From NCBI RefSeq assembly GCF_002377945.1, contig NZ_DFQV01000022.1, forward strand, positions 14,832 to 78,831: 64,000 nucleotides of DNA, read 5' to 3'. The DNA is from Psychrobacter sp. UBA3480. GTDB lineage: Bacteria > Pseudomonadota > Gammaproteobacteria > Pseudomonadales > Moraxellaceae. The translations under genes were made by a program, and so were the position numbers. Position 1 is the first letter of the stretch; every line of letters starts with the position of its first letter. Positions 38,316-47,112 of this stretch are shown piece after piece. Below the pieces are notes generated by a model. The model made no database searches and was not told where the DNA came from. It saw only the letters and a list, made by a program, of their open reading frames with translations.

Positions 38316-39272
38316 CTACTTCCTATTCTTCCGTGTTTTCAAACGACGCAAGCGCTTTTCTTCCTCTTTCGCCTTTTTCTTCTCTTCAGCAGCGATGCGC
38401 TGTTCTGCGACGACGATTTCTTCAGCTTCAGTCATTGCTGGTGTTTCTAGCGTGATGCGACCAATCTTCGCGCTACGCAATTCGTTAATGAGAATCTCAG
38501 ACATACGATAAGTATCGACTTGGTTGCCCGCGCGTACACAGCCGCGATTACGTCCAGCCACTTCAAAAAACTCCCAATCAGTCTTTGGCAGCTCTTCAAT
38601 TTTATAGCGGGTTTTTAGCAGCTCAGGATAGGCTTGCATTAGGTACTCAGCGGTATAGCTTGCCACATCAGCGAAGTCAAAAGCCGTATCACGAATACCG
38701 CCTGTCGCTGCTAAACGATAGCCTGAGTTTTCGTTTTCGACTTTTGGCCATAGCATACCGGGCGTGTCATAGAGCATGATGTCATCGTCTAGTTTAATCA
38801 GCTGCTGTGACTTGGTCACGGCCGGCTCGTCACCTGTCTTTGCTACAGCGCGACCTGCTAGCGTATTGATCAGCGTTGATTTACCAACGTTTGGGATACC
38901 CATGATCATTGCTTTGATTTGACGACCAGTCCCGACTTTATTAGGTACGAGATGCTTACAGATGGCGATGATGCGTTTTACATCATTGGCTTTTTCAGTA
39001 TCGCAAGCGATGGCTTTGACCCCATCTTGCTGCTCGAGATAATCCATCCATGCTTGAGTCAACTCAGGATCGGCAAGGTCAGCTTTGTTTAGGATTTTGA
39101 TAACAGGTTTTTCGCCGCGTAGTGCTGCGACCATTGGGTTTTCACTACTATACGGAATACGCGCATCGATGACCTCGATGACCAAATCCATCTGCGGCAT
39201 GACTTCTTTGATTTCGTTACGGGCTTTGTTCATATGCCCAGGGAACCACTGAATACTTGCTCTCTTATCCAT
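38316..39272 (-). CDS. ylqF: Ribosome biogenesis GTPase YlqF/RbgA
   Basis: Circularly permuted GTPase that acts late in 50S assembly. The motifs come in permuted order: G4 NKAD (62-65), G1 GIPNVGKST (125-133), G3 DTPG (169-172). The opening IQWFPGHMNKARNEI is diagnostic of RbgA/YlqF. The 318-residue length is a little longer than B. subtilis RbgA because of a Lys/Glu-rich tail (about 285-318) that resembles an RNA-binding extension. Confidence 0.93.
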   Translation of the reverse strand: MDKRASIQWFPGHMNKARNEIKEVMPQMDLVIEVIDARIPYSSENPMVAALRGEKPVIKILNKADLADPELTQAWMDYLEQQDGVKAIACDTEKANDVKRIIAICKHLVPNKVGTGRQIKAMIMGIPNVGKSTLINTLAGRAVAKTGDEPAVTKSQQLIKLDDDIMLYDTPGMLWPKVENENSGYRLAATGGIRDTAFDFADVASYTAEYLMQAYPELLKTRYKIEELPKTDWEFFEVAGRNRGCVRAGNQVDTYRMSEILINELRSAKIGRITLETPAMTEAEEIVVAEQRIAAEEKKKAKEEEKRLRRLKTRKNRK

Positions 39273-39315
39273 CTGCTTTCATAACCTTTTATAAAAAATG
39301 CTAAAAGTAAAACAA

Positions 39316-39429
39316 TCAACGTTTACTTTCTAATGGTGTCCAGTTTACTACAGAACCACCTTGCTCACGGCACAATTTCACCCAACCAGCTTTGTCATGA
39401 CGCCTGATTTTGGTTTTCTGTTTCCTCAT
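39316..39429 (-). CDS. Possible small basic protein overlapping the end of the DUF2339 gene
   Basis: A 37-codon ORF from ATG 39429 to TGA 39316, out of frame with and overlapping the last 35 bp of the DUF2339 gene. The product starts MRKQKTKIRRHDKAGWVKLC and ends VVNWTPLESKR. Codon choice (CGT, GGT, AAA, GAA, no rare codons) looks like the coding genes around it, and the composition is protein-like. No Shine-Dalgarno sequence is visible, so it would need translational coupling. It may also be the last remnant of a decayed gene. I recognise no family. Confidence 0.45.
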   Translation of the reverse strand: MRKQKTKIRRHDKAGWVKLCREQGGSVVNWTPLESKR

Positions 39430-42400
39430 GCGTGGGTGGTAGTGGGGCAAGGTAACCAATTAATAGTATTAAACTGCCTGCGCCAAGGAAGGATATCACT
39501 CGCCAAATTGCTTCAGTCTGTGACAAATCTACCAAGACTAGCTTAAGTACGACGATACCTAACAACCCAATACCCATAAACCAAAGCGCACGTTGCCAAT
39601 AGCGACTCGCCATGATGGTGGCGACCAATGCCAAGAGCGTCCATAGGATCGTCAGTCCTGTTTGTACTTGTTCGCTCTGCCATGCACCGCCTTGATAGTC
39701 ATTCCAAAGTGGCGTGCCAATAAAGGCGTGTAGCGTTCTGACCAACATGCTGGAGATTAACCAAAAGCTGATCAGCCCCAATACAATTAACAGACTTTCA
39801 GCGTTGAATACGTGCTTAGATTTGGCAGTTGCACCCGATTCTATAACGATTTCACTGTGACGGCGTTGGCTGATGTAATACAGACTAAAACCAACCGATA
39901 GCGTCAGCCATGATGTGATGTCATATAGGTTGAATAATGGAAAATAAGACAGTCCCCAAATCACACCGTCATAAGACCAATTAGTAAGCACAACCCACAG
40001 TAAAGCAATGGGAGTAAAGATGGCAGCGCATCCTAATAGTGCCTGTTGCCAATCAAACCAGTACAGTAGACCTTGTTCCGAAACTTTATTAGTTGATGTA
40101 TTTTCTGCATTTTGATTGATATAACGATGGTTGAACCATAACCCAAATAATATGAGTACTGCTGAAAACAAGAAAGCCATCACGCCATCAGAGTCTGGTA
40201 GGCCATAATGCGCCGCGGCAGCGATAAGTAAGATGCCTGTACCTAGCCAACTTGCAGCATTATAACGTGAGGTATTGTTGTTATCGGACAATGTATCAGA
40301 TAATGTATCAGACCATGTTTTTAGCCATAGCTGCCCCATGACTAACCAACCGATTATTAAGCCTACAAACACCAACCATTCTGCTGTTGCCCATGTTAAA
40401 TTTCGCTCAAATTTTTGTGGCAGTTGCAGTATTAGCATGAAGTAGAACAGGGCTAGTAATCCATGACTAAGCTGTCTAATTTCCGCCCACGGACGATAGC
40501 GATTGATGACCCAATAGGCGATCAAGCTGATGAGTGCTGCCAGTGCAATTACCGTCGTGCTTGATTGCCAGATATCAAACCAATGATGCAAATCAAGCAT
40601 CAGTACTTGTAGCATCCAAGCCATCGCGGTCAATGTTAAAAATTTGGTTAATCTAGGGCTATGCCAAACAAATTTGAATACGCGGCTCTGATTATTGATT
40701 GAGGTCAGCCATTGATGCGCAGCTTGGTCACTGACACCCAGTGCATGCGCGTAGCTGGTTAACGCATCTGATGTGCCGTCCAGTGATTGTATGACTGAGG
40801 ATTGAGATTGTAGGACCGAGGATTTTGTAGTGCCTTTATTGTTAAGGCTATTAAGTTTGTTACTACTATCTAAGCTATTAAGCAGCACAGCAGGGGAGTT
40901 GCTAGCGCGTAATATAAAGACGGTCGCTAAATAACTGAGCGCTGAAATACTAAAGGCTAAAACAGGATAGTCTTTGCTGGAGAATATCGCTGTCGTCACT
41001 AGCATACCAATGCTGACGAGCTGTAATAGTAATCCGAATAACACCGACCAAGACCGCAGCGAACGCCTGCCAAACCATACTAGCGCCAACCCTTGTACGG
41101 ACCAACCAAAAGCAATCCATTTAGCATCTAGCGCTAGCGGAATAACGAGCGCAAAAAATCCTAATCCCAACGCCAGCATCCCTTCGGTGATTAAAGCATA
41201 GCGTCTACTGCGCTGGATGAACAGCCAACCCACCCCAAGATAAACCGCAGCCAAAATGGCACTGGTAATCGTAAGGGCGTTAGAGATGTCGTTTAATAAG
41301 GCAGAAAATAAGCCAAAGGCCAGTAGTGGTACTGAAAACAGTAAACCCGTATCAATAGGGAATACATAGGAGCTGCCTATATGGGCTTTGTCTAAGTGCT
41401 TTGTATCATCTGTATTATCAGCATGACTGAGTTTTTTCTCGTTTAGCGCATTATAGGTGATGATTTGCTGGGCATAATGAATGACGACAAACAAGTAAAG
41501 CAGCCAGTGTAAGGTTACTAATGCTACCAATGCCCAGCGCTGCGTTTCAATGACGGCGCTCAGGTTTTCGCTGATACCCCAATAGTATGCCAAGCCAAAT
41601 GTCACAGTCACACCGAATAGATTCAATATTTTCCATGGTCGATAGTGAGCGATGACGGCAATGGTGACGTTTAATAGTAGGTAGTAGCTGAATAAGGTGA
41701 CTAAGCTGCCAGTATCTTCACTGGTCAAAATCGGTGCAAAAAATCCACCCGATAATGCCAACAATGCTAATGGGAAGGCGTTTTGACGTACGGCGAGGGC
41801 AATGGTAATGGCAGACAATAACCCAAGCCCGATAAAGCTCGGGATACTAGGAATGATTTCATAAACGCTGTATGCAAAAAAGGTGCTCAAATATGCAATG
41901 GCTAAACCTGCACCTTGTAAAGTAATACCATAAGAAAAGCGTTTTGCCGTCAGCTTTAACCCAAGCGCTGCTAATGCTAACCCTATAACGCCAACTGCTA
42001 TCAACTTCGTGGCAATCGAAATCTCGATATATTCGCTTAATAAGCGAAGCAAAAGCACTACGCCTACCAGCAGCACCAGTACGCCGACTCGCACGACCAA
42101 ATTGCCACCGAAAAACCAGTTTTCGATTGAATGAATGAGCGAGGTCACAATAGGCAATGAGCGTTCATCAGGCTCAATCGGTGCGGTAGGCGCTGTGTTT
42201 TCCGTATTTATCGAGGCGTTATCGTCTATAGATTTATCGTCATAGATGTTTGATGCTGCATGTATAGTTGAGTTTGAAGCAACGGTATGAAGCGGTGGAG
42301 GTGATACAGGTAGCCGATTATCCGGAGAAGAGTGTTGTGAATCTAAAGCTATTTCTTTAGCATCATGGTCTTTAGTGTTACTGTCTTTAGGAATATTGTC

Positions 42401-42646
42401 TTTAAAATCGTGATCGTTAGTAGCAGTGTTGCGCGCATAATTGCTTCCATCGACGAAAGGTGTAGATGGAGGCGACATACTACGCTGTCTTTGCTGCTCA
42501 AGCTCAGCTTGCAGCGTCGTCACATCACGGCGTAAATGTTCGATTTTTCGAGCTATCCTAGTAAATAACGCGACCACTACGATCAATAAAATCGTAAAAG
42601 CCAGCCAGCCCAACTGGGTCACCATTAGATACAACATCTTCGTCAC
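39395..42646 (-). CDS. DUF2339 large integral membrane protein
   Basis: 1083 residues. An N-terminal membrane helix (about 8-25), a coiled coil (RKIEHLRRDVTTLQAELEQQRQR) and a long polar linker with many Asp/Asn/Ser (about 60-165) come before some 25 or more predicted membrane spans. RVGVLVLLVGVVLLLRLLSEY, then LGLKLTAKRFSYGITLQGAGLAIAYLSTFFA, are the DUF2339 signatures (each piece kept short of the full run in the protein). The function of the family is unknown. Start is GTG 42646 or ATG 42637; neither has a strong ribosome site. Confidence 0.85.
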   Translation of the reverse strand: MTKMLYLMVTQLGWLAFTILLIVVVALFTRIARKIEHLRRDVTTLQAELEQQRQRSMSPPSTPFVDGSNYARNTATNDHDFKDNIPKDSNTKDHDAKEIALDSQHSSPDNRLPVSPPPLHTVASNSTIHAASNIYDDKSIDDNASINTENTAPTAPIEPDERSLPIVTSLIHSIENWFFGGNLVVRVGVLVLLVGVVLLLRLLSEYIEISIATKLIAVGVIGLALAALGLKLTAKRFSYGITLQGAGLAIAYLSTFFAYSVYEIIPSIPSFIGLGLLSAITIALAVRQNAFPLALLALSGGFFAPILTSEDTGSLVTLFSYYLLLNVTIAVIAHYRPWKILNLFGVTVTFGLAYYWGISENLSAVIETQRWALVALVTLHWLLYLFVVIHYAQQIITYNALNEKKLSHADNTDDTKHLDKAHIGSSYVFPIDTGLLFSVPLLAFGLFSALLNDISNALTITSAILAAVYLGVGWLFIQRSRRYALITEGMLALGLGFFALVIPLALDAKWIAFGWSVQGLALVWFGRRSLRSWSVLFGLLLQLVSIGMLVTTAIFSSKDYPVLAFSISALSYLATVFILRASNSPAVLLNSLDSSNKLNSLNNKGTTKSSVLQSQSSVIQSLDGTSDALTSYAHALGVSDQAAHQWLTSINNQSRVFKFVWHSPRLTKFLTLTAMAWMLQVLMLDLHHWFDIWQSSTTVIALAALISLIAYWVINRYRPWAEIRQLSHGLLALFYFMLILQLPQKFERNLTWATAEWLVFVGLIIGWLVMGQLWLKTWSDTLSDTLSDNNNTSRYNAASWLGTGILLIAAAAHYGLPDSDGVMAFLFSAVLILFGLWFNHRYINQNAENTSTNKVSEQGLLYWFDWQQALLGCAAIFTPIALLWVVLTNWSYDGVIWGLSYFPLFNLYDITSWLTLSVGFSLYYISQRRHSEIVIESGATAKSKHVFNAESLLIVLGLISFWLISSMLVRTLHAFIGTPLWNDYQGGAWQSEQVQTGLTILWTLLALVATIMASRYWQRALWFMGIGLLGIVVLKLVLVDLSQTEAIWRVISFLGAGSLILLIGYLAPLPPTHEETENQNQAS

Positions 42647-42746
42647 TCAATCCAGTTTATAGTAAAGTGATAATGACGTGATTTGATAAGAAGCACAAGA
42701 CTACTCTGATTACTGGGCTAAAAGACAGGTGCTAAAACGCTGCTCA

Positions 42747-42781
42747 AAATAAAAGGGTAGCTTAATAATTAAGCTACCCTT
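42747..42781 (-). terminator. Intrinsic terminator after the dienelactone hydrolase gene
   Basis: AAGGGTAGCTTA and TAAGCTACCCTT form a perfect 12-bp stem with a 5-nt loop; T-rich DNA follows on the minus strand. Confidence 0.8.
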
Positions 42782-42808
42782 CTTGATGAGTTTTATACCA
42801 GATCTTTT

Positions 42809-43546
42809 TTATGCCAAATTGGCTTTCATAAACTCAATCATATTTTCCCAGCTTTGTTTAGCAGCGGCTTCATTGTAACCAAGATCTACTTCATTTTTGG
42901 CTGCACGCTCATCGGCATGCGGATTGGTAAAGCCATGTTTGGCATTGTCATAAACGTCGATAGTGTAATCAACATCAGCTGCATCTAGCTCTGATTTTAG
43001 ACCTTCGATAGCATCCATTGATACCATTGAGTCGTCACGACCATGAGCAACCAACACTTTTGCCGCAAAGTTTTTATCTGCTGGCTGTTTTGGGGTTGGG
43101 TTACCATGGAACGTAGCAACCGCTTTTAGTGGCATGCCTTCGCGAGCCATATCTAGTACAACTTTACCACCGAAGCAGTAACCGATTGCACCTAGGTTGT
43201 CACCATCGACTGATAACTGATCGCTGAAATCATTCAAAATTAAGCGGCAGCGTGCCATTAGCATGTCTTGATCGGCCAGTACTTGCTCCATCCACATGTT
43301 TGCCATTGCGGCATCGGTGGTTAGTTTGCCTTCGCCGTAAACGTCCATAGCGACTGCTGCATAACCTGCTTCTGCCAAACGCTCAACCACTGATTTTGGA
43401 TGATCGACTACGCCCCACCATTCTGGTGCAACCAAAATACCTGCTGCTGGATTTTCATCTGAAGCGTTCTCTGGTAGTGCTACATAACTGATAAGCTCTA
43501 CACTGTTTTCGGTAGTACTGATTAATTCAAACGTCTTAATTGACAT
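42809..43546 (-). CDS. Dienelactone hydrolase family protein
   Basis: Alpha/beta hydrolase of 245 residues. The nucleophile is Cys124 in GAIGYCFGGKVV, with Asp171/172 in AHGRDDSMVS and His204 in KHGFTNPHAD, the Cys-Asp-His triad of this family. The start of the fold, ILVAPEWWGVVDHPKSV, also fits. Classical members open dienelactone in chlorocatechol breakdown, but no catabolic genes are near, so the substrate is unknown. AAGGACAATAAT precedes ATG 43546. A terminator follows. Confidence 0.88.
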   Translation of the reverse strand: MSIKTFELISTTENSVELISYVALPENASDENPAAGILVAPEWWGVVDHPKSVVERLAEAGYAAVAMDVYGEGKLTTDAAMANMWMEQVLADQDMLMARCRLILNDFSDQLSVDGDNLGAIGYCFGGKVVLDMAREGMPLKAVATFHGNPTPKQPADKNFAAKVLVAHGRDDSMVSMDAIEGLKSELDAADVDYTIDVYDNAKHGFTNPHADERAAKNEVDLGYNEAAAKQSWENMIEFMKANLA

Positions 43547-43691
43547 ATTATTGTCCTTTTTTATGTTGTGAGTTTTAATTATTCGTCATTGTGATGGTTC
43601 GTTTTTCTAACTCGTACTACCTTAACGCCCATGTCTAGCAAAAACAGCTATAATACTGTAACGCTCTTTATCAAAATGCTACTGCGACTTT

Positions 43692-44306
43692 ATGACTATA
43701 AATTTGTTAAACAAAAATAATGACCAATCTGACTTGAACTTAGATCTCGATGCAGCGGCCAAGCCTGCGCAATCGGTGAGTTTGTTCCCTGATAGTACCG
43801 TTGTCGATTCTGCTGACTCTAAATCTGAACCACTACGCCCGCAGTTTTGGTCGCGATTTGCGTTAACAGAACTAAACCATAGCGAGTGGGAAGCGTTGTG
43901 CGATGGTTGCGGCAGTTGCTGCTTGATTAAGTACATCGATGAAGATGAAAGCGGCAATGTGGATGAGGAGCTGGTCGAATATACCGATGTCACCTGCCAG
44001 TTGATGGACTGCGCGACAGGATATTGCAGTCACTATGCGACGCGTCAGGAGCACGTGCCAGACTGTATTCAGCTGACTATGGATAACTTACCCAAGATGA
44101 TGTGGCTACCATCGCACTGCGCTTATAAGCGTTTGTATAAAGGGCAGGGCTTACCAAGTTGGCATTTATTATTGACTGGGGATGCTGTGGTGACACAACA
44201 ACAGATGCGAGCGGCCAACGTGGGCGTCGCCGGTCGCTGTGTCACGGAAATCGGTATGTCTGATGAAGAGATGGAAACGCGGGTGATTAACTGGGTTAAC
44301 CCTTAG
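43692..44306 (+). CDS. ycgN: YcgN family cysteine-cluster protein
   Basis: 204 residues. The core SEWEALCDGCGSCCLIKYIDED, given here as WEALCDGCGSCC, then DCATGYCSHYATR, PDCIQLTMDNLPKMMWLP and SHCAYKRL, matches E. coli YcgN block for block and carries at least eight conserved Cys, suggesting a metal or iron-sulfur site. Compared with E. coli (about 150 residues) it has some 50 extra N-terminal residues of low complexity. Function unknown. It nearly abuts the convergent DUF4105 gene (7 bp). Confidence 0.9.
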   Translation: MTINLLNKNNDQSDLNLDLDAAAKPAQSVSLFPDSTVVDSADSKSEPLRPQFWSRFALTELNHSEWEALCDGCGSCCLIKYIDEDESGNVDEELVEYTDVTCQLMDCATGYCSHYATRQEHVPDCIQLTMDNLPKMMWLPSHCAYKRLYKGQGLPSWHLLLTGDAVVTQQQMRAANVGVAGRCVTEIGMSDEEMETRVINWVNP

Positions 44307-44313
44307 TCGACAT

Positions 44314-45648
44314 TTAGTTAGATGCTTGGGCAGTAGATTTGGCTTTTGCTTCGGCACTGGCTTGCGAGTTAGCCAATGCTGGTATCGGAATATCTTGACG
44401 AATCTGCTGTGAGAATTTACGGCTGTTTTTATCTCTATCGACATTAGACTGTGAGTTGACTTGATTATCAAAGCCTTTTGCCTTTGGGTTGATGTGAGTG
44501 CGCTCATACCACGTACTCATTGACCAAGGCTGGTTGTCCTTTTCGGGTACCGCATCCAACATGCCTACATCATATAGATAGTTCGGTAACCAACCAGAAA
44601 CCCAAATCCGATAATCCCATGGCAAACGATCGCCACTAACAATACGCGCCATATAAAAGATAATATTGGTACAGTTGCTGATTAATGTATTGTACCAAGC
44701 AGGTTTAGCGTTCAAATCATCAGCCGCAGTCAGATAAGATTCAAACAGTGACCTCACTTCATGTTGTTGCAAATTGCTAATAGGAAACAGATAAACCTGC
44801 TCGCCGCGCGCATTGCTACGGGTATAGATAATATCGCGCTCTTCTGCGGCAATCAGGCTCAGCTCATAACGTCGAAAAAACCCAGCCAGCGCTGAAAAAG
44901 ACTCGCCATCTTCTTTACGTATCTCAAATGAGAAGGCAAGTGGTCTATCATCTTCAAATCGAAAGCTAACTAAGGTATGAGCAATTAGCGGCCCCATCCA
45001 ATAAGAGTTAGTCACATCAACGCCAGAGAGTTTAGACAAATCAATCGTACGGGTATCCCAATGCTCGGTAGCGTCTTCTTCCGTTTGCCAATCAAAGTTA
45101 CGAACATTGGTTAAGGTAATCAAGTCAGGATTGGTCGCATCGCGTTCATAAGAGACCCGTTGGTCGACCTCAGCCATCCATTCTCGATCTTGTTTCGGTT
45201 CGATAGAAAAGAACCAACCTAGACCTACCAGCCAAATAGCGCCATATACGCCGATAAGCAGCTTGGTTGCTGTGCCTTTACCAATTGATTTTTTATTAGA
45301 CAATGAGTCACTTTGCAATATTTTTGTGACAGCATCCCAATAACGCGTACTTAGCAGCGCAGCTAATATACTTACAATCGCTATTGTCGCAAGCCAAGTC
45401 AATACTGAGCTGACGCCGTATTGATACCAAATCGCGAGTAACAACCATACTACTGATAACAATAACGTAACGGCAATTAAAAAAGTCACAAGACGCTGGC
45501 GCCATGTAGGCTTTGGCTGTTTACGTTCTAATGTTTTGCGTTTTAAGTCCAGACTCTCTAAACCACGGTTCTCTAAACCACGACTGTCTGTCTGTCGACT
45601 GGGTGAACGCGACGAGAGTAAGCGAGAAAAAACGGAACGTAGCGACAT
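44314..45648 (-). CDS. DUF4105 membrane protein
   Basis: 444 residues. Basic N-terminus, then two to four membrane helices (about 55-80, 85-105 and 130-155), followed by a large soluble DUF4105 domain (about 190-400): TNSYWMGPLIAHTLVSF, AFSFEIRKEDGESFSALAGF, YNTLISNCTNIIFYMA, in which the Asn-Cys-Thr is conserved. The Cys/His pattern has led to suggestions of a papain-like hydrolase; this is unproven. ATG 45648 is preferred to a TTG 39 bases upstream, although neither has a clear ribosome site. Confidence 0.8.
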   Translation of the reverse strand: MSLRSVFSRLLSSRSPSRQTDSRGLENRGLESLDLKRKTLERKQPKPTWRQRLVTFLIAVTLLLSVVWLLLAIWYQYGVSSVLTWLATIAIVSILAALLSTRYWDAVTKILQSDSLSNKKSIGKGTATKLLIGVYGAIWLVGLGWFFSIEPKQDREWMAEVDQRVSYERDATNPDLITLTNVRNFDWQTEEDATEHWDTRTIDLSKLSGVDVTNSYWMGPLIAHTLVSFRFEDDRPLAFSFEIRKEDGESFSALAGFFRRYELSLIAAEERDIIYTRSNARGEQVYLFPISNLQQHEVRSLFESYLTAADDLNAKPAWYNTLISNCTNIIFYMARIVSGDRLPWDYRIWVSGWLPNYLYDVGMLDAVPEKDNQPWSMSTWYERTHINPKAKGFDNQVNSQSNVDRDKNSRKFSQQIRQDIPIPALANSQASAEAKAKSTAQASN

Positions 45649-45936
45649 AGGGTTTGCTTTGATGAATAAAGGCTTTGACCATAGCAAAGTTTATAACACG
45701 CTGACAATACAATTTGAGTGAATTTGTCGTTGAATGTCGGTGAGCCTTGCGATAAAGTGAAGCTAATTTGTACTAGCAAATTTGTTATTCATGCAGTAAT
45801 TAATAACAAACCAGCTGTTTTATTTGCTACTTTTATCCCCATCTAGGCTCTACTTGTTTTTTTATTGAGTATTGTTCGTTTTTCTATTGAATACTATTCT
45901 AATTTTTGTTAACTAAAGAGGTTAAATCACACCACC

Positions 45937-46836
45937 ATGTCTGACGACACTCCCAGCCCGAGTAGTTGGTCGATGCGCGGCTTAAAACGCTGGCTATCGA
46001 CCGCCCCCGAAACCCGTGATGAATTGATTCGTCTGGTACAAGACTCGCGCCAGTTTTTAGAGCCTGATACGGTCGATATGTTAGAAGGCGTGCTAGATTT
46101 GCCTGCGACACAAGTCCGCGAAATCATGACGCCGCGTCCGCAAGTGATTGGTCTGCACGAGAGCACCAGTCTTGCCGAAGTGATGGATATTATTCTTGAG
46201 ACCACTCACTCGCGCTATCCTGTTTTTGACAGTCAAGATGATGATGCCGTCATCGGTATCTTATTGGCAAAAGACTTGATTCCGATTCTGGTACATATGG
46301 TTCGCAACCAAGAAGACAAAATTGACAGTAAGCGTCTTAGAGACTTGGTGCGCCAACCGTTATATATCAGTGAGACGGCTCGTTCTGATACCTTGCTACG
46401 CTCATTGCAGCGTACCCAAGTACATATGGCGATTGTCGTTGATGAGTTTGGTAACTTTGGTGGTGTGGTCACCATGGAAGACTTGTTGGAAGAAATCGTT
46501 GGCGACATCGTCGATGAGCATGATGACTTTGATGAAGATAGCGATATCAACAATATCGTCCCTGATCCAGAAAAGCCAAATACATGGCGTGTCCAAGCGT
46601 CTACAGTAATTGAAGACTGTAATGATGAGCTGGGTAGTCGTTTTGACGATACCGATGTCGATACGATGGGCGGTCTGGTCATGCAAGCACTTGGCTTCGT
46701 TGGTGATTTAGAAGGCGAGAGCGTCGTGATAGATGATTGGAAAATTACCATTACCGATGTAGAAGGGCGATTTATCCAAAATCTAGAGCTGACCAAAACC
46801 AATGCTGAGCAACAGATATTGATAGGCAGCCACTAG
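45937..46836 (+). CDS. corC: CorC/HlyC family CBS-domain protein
   Basis: Cytosolic protein of 299 residues linked to magnesium and cobalt efflux in enterics; YbeX in E. coli also affects ribosome maturation. After an N-terminal helix region with REIMTPRPQVIGL the two CBS domains run about 70-195 (HSRYPVFDSQDDDAVIGIL; IVVDEFGNFGGVVTMEDLLEEIVGDI), followed by the CorC C-terminal domain (about 215-290; DTMGGLVMQALG). No DUF21 membrane domain, which identifies the short CorC type. lnt lies downstream as in many proteobacteria, but a terminator separates them. Confidence 0.92.
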   Translation: MSDDTPSPSSWSMRGLKRWLSTAPETRDELIRLVQDSRQFLEPDTVDMLEGVLDLPATQVREIMTPRPQVIGLHESTSLAEVMDIILETTHSRYPVFDSQDDDAVIGILLAKDLIPILVHMVRNQEDKIDSKRLRDLVRQPLYISETARSDTLLRSLQRTQVHMAIVVDEFGNFGGVVTMEDLLEEIVGDIVDEHDDFDEDSDINNIVPDPEKPNTWRVQASTVIEDCNDELGSRFDDTDVDTMGGLVMQALGFVGDLEGESVVIDDWKITITDVEGRFIQNLELTKTNAEQQILIGSH

Positions 46837-46893
46837 CTTGCTTATAGTGTCACGATAGTTGGTCAATGAAAAAAACTTGTTAGCAAATTCAAT

Positions 46894-46922
46894 AAAAAAC
46901 ACGATGAAAAATCGTGTTTTTT
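46894..46922 (+). terminator. Intrinsic terminator between corC and lnt
   Basis: AAAAAACACGAT and ATCGTGTTTTTT form a perfect stem around GAAAA. It suggests that lnt has its own promoter in the following 190 bp. Confidence 0.85.
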
Positions 46923-47112
46923 GCTTTCTGCCTTTTGGTCTTTAGAATGAGGTTTTAGCTACGCAAATTTACCCACTTGTAGGTTTTGACTGGTATCATG
47001 GGTGGGTTTTATTTGTGGCCCTGCATAAAGCATTATGCAGTCAGGTTTTGCGTGAGTGTTATCTCATCGCTTAGCTGAGAAATTTTAGAAAATATGGTTT
47101 TGGATAACTGCT

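Noticed and set aside
40270..40320. Short repeat (TCAGA-type, about 12 bp) in the DUF2339 gene
   Set aside because: In-frame duplication of a Ser-Asp-Thr-Leu segment in a loop; minor.
45530..45600. Short direct repeats in the DUF4105 gene (CTCTAAACCACG-type, three copies)
   Set aside because: They lie in frame within the N-terminal coding region (SRGLENRGLESLD) and are explained as a small in-frame peptide repeat.
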